From: DASRAJ01 sp039920305 | GTDB taxonomy: Bacteria; Bacteroidota; Bacteroidia; Chitinophagales; UBA10324 | DNA: 11,927 bases | Reading direction: 5' to 3' | Assembly: GCA_039920305.1 (NCBI GenBank) | Contig: JBDSEA010000223.1 | Span: 1-11,927, forward strand | In this document: piece after piece, positions 6,373 to 11,927 of the stretch | Numbering within the stretch: position 1 is the first letter of the stretch | Layout of the letters: every line of letters starts with the position of its first letter | The notes under the pieces: generated by a model | The model's database searches: none | What the model saw: only the letters and a program-made list of their open reading frames with translations | What the model was told of the DNA's origin: nothing | Position numbers and translations under genes: made by a program

Positions 6373-8793
6373 ATGCAAAAACTTTTCCTTACAGGGATTG
6401 CAACCTTGATTGTTGTGCAGGCTTATTCTCAAAATGTGGGTGTAGGTATAAGCTCACCCTTGCAGAAATTACATATCGGAGATTACAGCAAAACCATCCG
6501 AATTGATGGTTTAAGCAGTACCGGAACCTTCAGCAGTACAGGTTCATTGTTCGTTTATGTAAATTCAACCGGAGATTTAACTACCACCAAGCCTGCTGCC
6601 ACTCCGGCAAATGACATTAACTGGGCGTTACTGGGAAACTCCGGTACCACCTCAACCATTAATTTCCTTGGAACTACGGATGATAAATCATTGAGCTTCC
6701 GGGTTTTTAACCTGAAAGCCGGATTTATTGACAATACGATTAATGGAAATGTTTTTTTTGGATTGCAGGCGGGAAACTCTACTACTGGCACAGGTAACAC
6801 CCTTGTAGGTTATAAATCCTTTTATTCCAATATTGGAGGTGACAACAATACCGCCCTTGGTTTTCAAACAGGCTATTTCAATATCGCCGATAACAATATT
6901 TTTATAGGAAGTAATGCCGGTTATAACAATACTGCAGGATCAAGCAACCAATTTGAAGGGGTGCAAGCTGGGTATAATAATAAAACCGGTGATAACAACA
7001 CTGTAGCTGGATTCCAGGCTGCCTACGGGGTTAGCGGAAATAGCTTTAGTTCATCATCAGTTTTTGGCTACCAGACAAATTACAGCATCACCACGGGGGG
7101 ATATAATTCAATATTCGGGGTTAAAGCAGGTTACAGTAACTCTTCCGGAAATCATAACACCCTTATCGGCAATAAAGCAGGTTACTCTCAAACAACTGCA
7201 CAATTTAATACGATTGTTGGAGACAGTGCCGGTTATAAGAATACAGCTTCAAGCTCTGTGTTCATCGGTTATCAGGCGGGTGCAAATAATACCTCTGGGA
7301 TATCCAATCAATTTTTGGGATACCAGGCCGGGTTGAAAAATACAACCGGTTTTCAAAACATTGCTATAGGATACAAAGCCCTGTCCACCAATACCACCGG
7401 CTCTAATAATACCGTTGCTGGCGTTGCCGCCATGAATAACAATACCACTGGTGGACAAAACACCGCAATAGGGTTTAATACCTTGTTTGGAAATACTGAC
7501 GGTGCCAATAACACAGCCATGGGCTATCAGGCTAATCAGCAAAATACTACTGGTGATAATAATATATCGCTTGGATCAAACTCTCTTTCAGCAAACACAG
7601 GCGGATCAAATAATATAGCGTTTGGCTCTTCATCCCTGTATTCGAATATTACAGGAAGTAATAATGTGGTAATCGGTTACCAGGCTGGTTATTCAAATAT
7701 TACAGACAACAATCTTTTTATTGGAACTTTAGCAGGTTATGCAAATACAACAGCCCAGAATAACCAGTTTGTTGGTTTTTCTGCAGGCTATTTTAATACC
7801 ACCGGATATGCAAATTTGTTTTCAGGCTATAAGGCGGGATATTATAACACTACAGGTTATGCAAACGTGGCGGAAGGAAATACAGCCATGTATCATAACC
7901 GCATTGGCAGTGAAAACACTGCAATTGGAAATGCGGCATTATTTTCAGATTCCATAGCTTCCTACAATGTCGCTCTTGGATATGAAGCGCTTTATTATAC
8001 CAATGTAGGGCATGATAATACTTCTCTTGGATATAAATCGGGTTTCACCAATACCAAGGGAAGCTACAATACCTATGTAGGCGGGTATGCAGGCACTTCA
8101 GAAACTACCGGAGACCATAATACTTTTGGAGGCTTCAAATCAGGATTTACCAATACCACCGGCAATCACAATGTTTTTTATGGTGATTCTTCAGGCTACA
8201 CCAATACCGTGGGTACCTATTGCACTGCTATAGGAACCAATGCAGATTTTTCCGCAAATAATTTTGTTAATGCAAATGCATTTGGAAACAAAACCCAGGC
8301 AACTGCGAGCAACCAGGTTAGAATCGGTAACTCAGCTGTTACTTCAATTGGGGGATATACTGCGTGGACCAGCATAAGCGATGGAAGGTTTAAATATAAT
8401 ATAAAGGAGGATGTCGCAGGGCTTGAATTTATCATGAAACTCCACCCTGTCACTTATAAGCTGGATGTAGATGCACTCAACAGGAGATGGGGCGGCAGGA
8501 ATCAGGAGTTACATACTACTCAGGATGATGACACCCGAGACCAGACTCGTACAGGTTTTATTGCTCAGGAGGTTGAGACTGCGGCTCAGCAAACGGGTTT
8601 TGATTTTGATGGTGTTGACAAGCCTAAAAATGAAAATGATGTTTACGGTCTTCGATACGCCGAATTTGTTGTTCCTCTTGTAAAATCAGTTCAGGAACTT
8701 AATAACACTGTAATCCGCCAGCAGCAAACAATTGATTTTTTGAAAAGTGAAATTGATCAGCTGAAAGCAAAATTGGCTACTCCTCAGAATTGA
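6373..8793 (+). CDS. Secreted repeat-stalk surface protein with C-terminal S74 intramolecular chaperone (tail fiber domain)
   Basis: The 806-residue product begins with a signal peptide (residues 1-19, cleavage near AYS-Q). The mature N-terminus NVGVGISSPLQKLHIGD, followed by an IRIDG strand, is common in Bacteroidota 'tail fiber domain' proteins. Residues 126-632 hold about thirty 16-17 residue repeats of the form NxxxGYxAGYxNTTGxN, resembling the beta-roll heads of trimeric adhesins. Residues 669 to about 775 match the S74 peptidase/intramolecular chaperone domain of phage tail fibers: SDGRFKYNI, then HPVTYKLD, RTGFIAQEVE and GLRYAEFVVPLVKSVQEL. Ser669 and Lys674 have the Ser-x4-Lys spacing of the catalytic dyad, so cleavage just before Ser669 is expected. 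Residues 771-803 form a coiled coil. In known S74 proteins the domain trimerises, drives folding of the fiber, then cuts itself off. No phage genes are nearby. The role is probably adhesive or structural at the cell surface, which is inference. Confidence 0.9.
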   Translation: MQKLFLTGIATLIVVQAYSQNVGVGISSPLQKLHIGDYSKTIRIDGLSSTGTFSSTGSLFVYVNSTGDLTTTKPAATPANDINWALLGNSGTTSTINFLGTTDDKSLSFRVFNLKAGFIDNTINGNVFFGLQAGNSTTGTGNTLVGYKSFYSNIGGDNNTALGFQTGYFNIADNNIFIGSNAGYNNTAGSSNQFEGVQAGYNNKTGDNNTVAGFQAAYGVSGNSFSSSSVFGYQTNYSITTGGYNSIFGVKAGYSNSSGNHNTLIGNKAGYSQTTAQFNTIVGDSAGYKNTASSSVFIGYQAGANNTSGISNQFLGYQAGLKNTTGFQNIAIGYKALSTNTTGSNNTVAGVAAMNNNTTGGQNTAIGFNTLFGNTDGANNTAMGYQANQQNTTGDNNISLGSNSLSANTGGSNNIAFGSSSLYSNITGSNNVVIGYQAGYSNITDNNLFIGTLAGYANTTAQNNQFVGFSAGYFNTTGYANLFSGYKAGYYNTTGYANVAEGNTAMYHNRIGSENTAIGNAALFSDSIASYNVALGYEALYYTNVGHDNTSLGYKSGFTNTKGSYNTYVGGYAGTSETTGDHNTFGGFKSGFTNTTGNHNVFYGDSSGYTNTVGTYCTAIGTNADFSANNFVNANAFGNKTQATASNQVRIGNSAVTSIGGYTAWTSISDGRFKYNIKEDVAGLEFIMKLHPVTYKLDVDALNRRWGGRNQELHTTQDDDTRDQTRTGFIAQEVETAAQQTGFDFDGVDKPKNENDVYGLRYAEFVVPLVKSVQELNNTVIRQQQTIDFLKSEIDQLKAKLATPQN
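6748..8268 (+). repeat. About thirty 16-17 residue repeats (about 51 bases each)
   Basis: The units start at residues 126, 142, 159, 175, 192, 209 and so on to 617, at an almost constant 17-residue step. The consensus is N-(T/V/I)-x-x-G-(Y/F)-x-A-G-(Y)-x-N-T-T-G-x-N. The step shortens to 16 where the TG turn loses a residue, for example ITDNN and IADNN. Two copies are irregular, near residues 209-229 (longer) and 617-632 (decayed last copy). DNA copies share short words such as GGNTATNANGCNGG but are strongly diverged, so recent unequal crossing-over is not evident. Confidence 0.85.
8377..8394 (+). other. Predicted S74 self-cleavage site (Ser669...Lys674)
   Basis: The codons encode SDGRFK. 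In the phage endosialidase chaperone domain the catalytic serine and lysine are five positions apart and the chain is cut on the N-terminal side of the serine. The same spacing is seen here, with aspartate following the serine as in the family. Cleavage after Ile668 would release a chaperone of about 138 residues from a mature stalk of about 649 residues. Confidence 0.7.
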
Positions 8794-8803
8794 AGTGAAG
8801 TAC

Positions 8804-8843
8804 GGGTAAATAATTTTAGCAGTATAACTTGCGCTGCTTTCCC
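8804..8843. terminator. Possible hairpin terminator between convergent genes
   Basis: The 80-base spacer between the surface-protein stop codon and the FISUMP-gene stop codon contains AGCAG at 8818-8822 pairing with CTGCT at 8834-8838. An outer GGG (8804-8806) can pair with CCC (8841-8843) through an AAA/TT bridge. The stem is short, the loop is 11 bases, there is an internal bulge, and no clear U tract follows, so it is a weak candidate. Confidence 0.2.
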
Positions 8844-8873
8844 CGAATTAAATTTATTTCCTCAGCTACGACT

Positions 8874-9446
8874 TCAATCTTTTAAATACCTAACGGAAAA
8901 ACCATTTGCCTTCCTGTAGGTAGTTTTAATAATCGAGGAATTTCCTTTTTCAAAATGAACTGCATAGGCAGTCTGATCGCCATCAGCAGTTGCAGTCCAG
9001 TAAAAACCCCATTCATCTTTGAAGTTAAAAATATCTTCAGGGCTGATGTTTGCACTCTTATTCCCTCCCGCTAATAGATTTAATCCGGATTTTCCGTCCT
9101 GTATTAAATGTGGAAGAGCCTTATCATCCCCACCGAAGTGATTAATCAGCGTCTGCCATTCATCAAGAGTGGGAAGATGCCACCCCGGTGGAGCACCGGC
9201 CACTGCATTACTAAAATAGTAGAGCCTTCCGTATTTTTTGTTGCTGAGGGAATCATTACCGAAGTACCAGCTCTTGAGCGTTGGTTGATCCCAGTTGTTC
9301 GTCATCCATGTTTGGTTGCCGATGGTTACGGATGGGTATTGATTTGGATAAAACTTATGCGTTTCATAGGAATACATTACAGAAGTATGTAGCAAAATAA
9401 TTAAACAGCAGGCTGAGATGGTGATAAATGACGGCAGAACTTTCAT
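8874..9446 (-). CDS. Secreted FISUMP (Fibrobacter succinogenes major paralogous) domain protein
   Basis: The 190-residue product has an N-terminal signal or membrane segment (residues about 6-26, FITISACCLIILLH core). The rest is one FISUMP domain. Landmarks are VTIGNQTWMTNNWD at 40-53, the YGRLYYFSNA stretch at 72-81, PPGWHLPTLDEWQTLI at 86-101, GGDDKALPHLI, GLNLLAGG at 121-128, the FYWTATADG stretch at 148-156 and the closing GFSVRYLKD at 182-190. The domain is abundant in Fibrobacter and Bacteroidota secreted proteins. Its biochemical role is not established, though its fold resembles those of sugar- or ligand-binding surface domains. Family members usually read 'WM..NL' after IGNQ; here NWD replaces NL. 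It lies 67 bases downstream of the rhomboid gene on the same strand, so co-transcription is possible. No T9SS sorting domain is present. Confidence 0.88.
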   Translation of the reverse strand: MKVLPSFITISACCLIILLHTSVMYSYETHKFYPNQYPSVTIGNQTWMTNNWDQPTLKSWYFGNDSLSNKKYGRLYYFSNAVAGAPPGWHLPTLDEWQTLINHFGGDDKALPHLIQDGKSGLNLLAGGNKSANISPEDIFNFKDEWGFYWTATADGDQTAYAVHFEKGNSSIIKTTYRKANGFSVRYLKD

Positions 9447-9513
9447 GGGATTGTAATTTTTCGTCAGAATATTGCGGTTAAATTATTAAGTACCAAGCCT
9501 GTGATCAGGATTA

Positions 9514-10254
9514 TCAATCCCGTTTCTGTTTTTCATTTTCTTTGATGGAATAAATAATTTTCACTTCTGTCAGATCGGGGTTTTCAGCCTCTTTAACGTC
9601 GTTTTTATCATTTTGAATATCCATCAAATTTTCCGTTTGGTCCTCACTCATCCATTCAGGAACAAGGTCATCCGGTGGGCCCTTTTGCCGGTAATAAAAT
9701 GCAAAGCACACTCCGGCTGCAAATCCAACGAAGTGAGCCTCCCATGAAACATCGGTTACATAAGGAAACATCCCCCAGATCATGCTGCCATAAATAAAAA
9801 CAATTGCAAGAGAGAGGGCAAGCAATTGACGGTTTTTCCGCAATACCCCACTAAAAAAAAGAAAACTTGCCATTCCATACACAATGCCACTTGCACCAAT
9901 GTGATAGGAATCCCTCCCGATCAGCCATATCCCAAACCCATCAATCAGCCAAATAAAAAGTAATACACTGTAAGCAACATGGTGATAAAAATAAATCATC
10001 ATAAAGCCCAGCACCAGCAACGGAATGGTATTAGAAGCAAGATGCGCCCATCCGCCATGAATGAGTGGAGAAAACAGAATTCCTTTAAGCCCTGAAAGGG
10101 TTCTTGGTGAAACACCGAGCCGCCCCATTTCAAGATTCGAACTCCATTGCAAAAACTCAATGATCCAAAGCAGGGCAACAAAGAGAAGTGGAATCAGCAC
10201 GCTTACACGCCTTCGGTTTTCCAGTAGCTTTTGTTGCTCGTCAATGATCATCAT
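9514..10254 (-). CDS. Rhomboid family intramembrane serine protease
   Basis: Rhomboids cut single-pass membrane substrates within or near the bilayer. The 246-residue product has about six membrane helices within residues 17-187. The catalytic serine is Ser122 in HIGASGIVYG (GASG motif) and the catalytic histidine is His174 in SWEAHFVGFAAGV. His71 and Asn75 in HGGWAHLASN match the oxyanion-stabilising HxxxN motif of the second helix. All elements for activity are present. Residues 188-246 form a hydrophilic, strongly charged tail, rich in Glu, Asp, Lys and Asn, with no recognised domain. Two adjacent ATG codons (10254 and 10251) can serve as start, and there is no Shine-Dalgarno sequence before them. 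Substrate unknown. Neighbouring single-pass proteins, such as the 50-residue protein encoded divergently, are conceivable substrates, but nothing in the sequence shows this. Confidence 0.93.
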   Translation of the reverse strand: MMIIDEQQKLLENRRRVSVLIPLLFVALLWIIEFLQWSSNLEMGRLGVSPRTLSGLKGILFSPLIHGGWAHLASNTIPLLVLGFMMIYFYHHVAYSVLLFIWLIDGFGIWLIGRDSYHIGASGIVYGMASFLFFSGVLRKNRQLLALSLAIVFIYGSMIWGMFPYVTDVSWEAHFVGFAAGVCFAFYYRQKGPPDDLVPEWMSEDQTENLMDIQNDKNDVKEAENPDLTEVKIIYSIKENEKQKRD

Positions 10255-10265
10255 CCGCTGTTGAT

Positions 10266-10328
10266 ATAATTCAAGAATTCTTTTTAAAAAATCAGATCCG
10301 TTTTTATTTTTCGAGACAATAATTCAAG
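10266..10328. repeat. 10-base direct repeat in the divergent spacer between the rhomboid gene and the small membrane protein
   Basis: ATAATTCAAG occurs at 10266-10275 and again at 10319-10328, 53 bases apart (about five helical turns). The first copy overlaps the perfect 10-base palindrome AAGAATTCTT at 10273-10282. The spacer (10255-10344) must contain divergent promoters. The repeats could be regulator sites, but the region is AT-rich and chance is possible. Confidence 0.25.
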
Positions 10329-10344
10329 GCTAAACCATTTCAGC

Positions 10345-10497
10345 ATGAAAAAGATTCTAAAGATCATTGATACTCTCATTACCATCATTGTAATCCTTGT
10401 GGCTGCAGGCGCAATTTACATCAGCGCAGATGGCATTCCAAAGTATCCAAAACCTGTAAAAGATCCGGGAATTTTAGTCAGTAGTAAAACATCCTGA
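10345..10497 (+). CDS. Small single-pass membrane protein, 50 residues, unrecognised
   Basis: ATG at 10345 opens a 50-codon frame ending TGA at 10497. Residues 1-9 are basic (MKKILKIID), 10-27 form one hydrophobic helix (TLITIIVILVAAGAIYIS), and the rest is a short polar tail, DGIPKYPKPVKDPGI and so on. The MKK start with an immediate helix is what a real inner-membrane protein or uncleaved signal anchor looks like, and codon use resembles the neighbours. The tail recalls the linker after the membrane anchor of some Bacteroidota membrane-bound c-type cytochromes, but no CxxCH haem site follows, so it may be a relic or an independent small protein. It lies 51 bases upstream of the amidohydrolase gene on the same strand and may be co-transcribed. 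Confidence 0.6.
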   Translation: MKKILKIIDTLITIIVILVAAGAIYISADGIPKYPKPVKDPGILVSSKTS

Positions 10498-10548
10498 CTA
10501 AACAAATTCACTTATGCAGAAAAGGAAGTACTTAATTTTCCATTCGCA

Positions 10549-11927
10549 ATGAAACATCATTTGCTGATTTTATTTATTACTTCCTTATTCTTTTCATGCA
10601 AATCAAAAATGCAGGCAGACACTCTTTTCTTCAATGCAAAAATTTATACCGTAGATGCTGCCAATCCAACAGCTGAAGCTCTTGTAGTGAAGGATGGTAA
10701 AATTGTTTTTGCAGGTAAGAAAGTTATTGCGCTCAATCAATTCAAGGTAAAAACACAGGTAGATTTTGAAGGCAAGTACATGTATCCGGGATTTATTGAT
10801 GCCCATAGTCATTTTACCGGGTACGGCTTGGATCTATCAAAAGCAGATCTGGTAGGAACAAATTCCTGGTATGAAGTTATTGAGCGGTTAAAAGCGTATG
10901 GCAAAACGCACCCCGATGGATGGATCTTTGGCAGAGGCTGGGATCAGAATGACTGGCAGCAAAAGGACTTTCCAACAAATACAATGCTGAATGAACTGTT
11001 TCCTGAGCAGCCGGTATTCCTTAAACGCATTGATGGCCATGCGTGCATCGCCAATCAAAAGGCACTGGATCTTGCTCATATTACTTCTAATAAAAAAATA
11101 GCAGGCGGTGAAATCGCAGTTGAAAATGGAAAACTCACAGGTTTGCTTCTCGATAATGCGATGGATACTGTCGAAAAAAAAATCCCCAGACCAGGGGAAA
11201 TGAAAATCGAAGAAGCCCTTCTCACGGCACAACAATACTGCTTTGCCGTGGGTCTCACTACTGTAGATGATGCCGGATTGGAAAAAAATAAAATTGATAT
11301 TATAGATAAGCTTCAGAAGGACGGAAAGCTTAAGATGCGCATTTATGCCATGGTAGCAGATGATGATACCACCAAAAATTATTTCTATTTACGCGGACCC
11401 TACAAAACTGACAGGCTGAATGTAAGAGCGATAAAATACTATGCTGATGGCGCATTGGGCTCACGTGGTGCAATGCTGCTGAAGCCATACAGTGATGATA
11501 CCAGAACACAGGGCCTTCAGCTGCGCCCCACAGTTTATTACGAAGAGCAGGCAAAAAAATGTTTACAGTATGGTTTTCAAATGTGTACACATGCCATCGG
11601 CGATTCGGCAAACCGCATGATGCTGCTCATCTATGGGAAGGTTCTTGGCGGACCCAATGATAAGCGCTGGCGAATAGAACATTGCCAGGTAGTGGCGCCT
11701 GATGATTTTGCACTTTTCCGGCAGTATAATATTGTTCCCTCAGTTCAGCCAACTCATGCCACCAGCGATATGACGTGGGCAATCAATCGCCTTGGAGTTT
11801 ACCGGATAAAGGGAGCATATGCCTATAAGGATTTGATGAATGAAAATGCGTGGCTCGCAAATGGGAGTGATTTTCCTGTGGAAGATATCAACCCTCTTTT
11901 TGGATTTTATGCTGCTGTTGCAAGAAA
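10549..11927 (+). CDS. YtcJ-like metal-dependent amidohydrolase, predicted lipoprotein (3' end cut by window edge)
   Basis: The frame runs 459 residues from ATG at 10549 to the window edge; members are about 540-570 long, so roughly 90-110 residues are missing. Residues 1-17 are a lipoprotein signal peptide with a lipobox-like LFFSC (lipidated Cys17). The following KSK lacks acidic residues, so surface export by the Bacteroidota lipoprotein signal is not indicated. The body is an Amidohydrolase_3 TIM barrel: N-terminal beta-sandwich (LFFNAKIYTVD, 26-36), then metal-binding His86 and His88 in PGFIDAHSHF, GRGWDQNDW at 128-136, DGHAC at 162-166, IKYYADGALGSRGA at 295-308, His348 in THAIGD, His378 in RIEHCQ, and Asp441 in NGSDFPVE. 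These are the expected metal ligands and catalytic aspartate. The family hydrolyses C-N bonds in amides, N-formyl or cyclic compounds; the substrate here cannot be inferred. An N-terminal anchor places it in the periplasm. Confidence 0.92.
   Translation, partial: MKHHLLILFITSLFFSCKSKMQADTLFFNAKIYTVDAANPTAEALVVKDGKIVFAGKKVIALNQFKVKTQVDFEGKYMYPGFIDAHSHFTGYGLDLSKADLVGTNSWYEVIERLKAYGKTHPDGWIFGRGWDQNDWQQKDFPTNTMLNELFPEQPVFLKRIDGHACIANQKALDLAHITSNKKIAGGEIAVENGKLTGLLLDNAMDTVEKKIPRPGEMKIEEALLTAQQYCFAVGLTTVDDAGLEKNKIDIIDKLQKDGKLKMRIYAMVADDDTTKNYFYLRGPYKTDRLNVRAIKYYADGALGSRGAMLLKPYSDDTRTQGLQLRPTVYYEEQAKKCLQYGFQMCTHAIGDSANRMMLLIYGKVLGGPNDKRWRIEHCQVVAPDDFALFRQYNIVPSVQPTHATSDMTWAINRLGVYRIKGAYAYKDLMNENAWLANGSDFPVEDINPLFGFYAAVAR

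Noticed and set aside
6373..8793. Prophage remnant suggested by the tail fiber domain
   Set aside because: There is a signal peptide and no capsid, tail, integrase or lysis genes; the neighbours are ordinary chromosomal genes.
8789..8878. Perfect 8-base inverted repeat ATTGAAGT/ACTTCAAT spanning the stops of the two convergent genes
   Set aside because: The arms are 74 bases apart and each is just a stop codon context ending in ATTGAAGT; coincidence is the simpler explanation.
10514..10552. 12-codon frame MQKRKYLIFHSQ whose TGA overlaps the amidohydrolase ATG
   Set aside because: The ATGA overlap suggests coupling, but there is no ribosome site and the frame is too short to distinguish from chance.

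Overview
The window reads as a chromosomal segment of a Bacteroidota bacterium, probably of the Chitinophagales/Saprospiria type, though the rank below phylum is a guess. The evidence is a moderate-to-low GC content, genes that mostly lack a Shine-Dalgarno sequence, a secreted protein with a type IX secretion (T9SS) C-terminal sorting domain, a FISUMP-domain protein, a signal-peptide-bearing 'tail fiber domain' surface protein, and NuoL/NuoM of the standard bacterial type. No tRNA, rRNA, CRISPR array, transposase or phage structural module was found.

Layout. Bases 1-2672 (minus, runs off the left edge) encode a large delta-60-repeat protein with a signal peptide and a T9SS type A sorting domain. 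Bases 2762-6147 (minus) hold nuoM and nuoL of respiratory complex I, overlapping as TGATG and so translationally coupled. The usual nuoK upstream and nuoN downstream are absent. A 225-base divergent spacer holds the nuoL leader, including a near-ideal Shine-Dalgarno sequence before a 12-codon reading frame. Bases 6373-8793 (plus) encode an 806-residue secreted protein with about thirty 16-17 residue repeats and a C-terminal S74 intramolecular chaperone with an apparently intact Ser/Lys self-cleavage dyad. Convergent to it, on the minus strand, are a secreted FISUMP-domain protein (8874-9446) and a rhomboid protease (9514-10254). Divergent from the rhomboid are a 50-residue single-pass membrane protein (10345-10497) and a YtcJ-type amidohydrolase lipoprotein (10549 to the right edge, incomplete).

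How they work together. Only nuoL-nuoM is a clear functional unit: two antiporter-like proton-pumping subunits of NADH:quinone oxidoreductase. The other genes are mostly envelope or secreted proteins with no visible shared pathway. The most notable items are the self-processing repeat protein away from any phage context, the split complex I locus, a GGATT-type heptanucleotide array inside the nuoM coding sequence, and the leader-peptide-like element before nuoL. I do not see a convincing multi-gene undescribed system.
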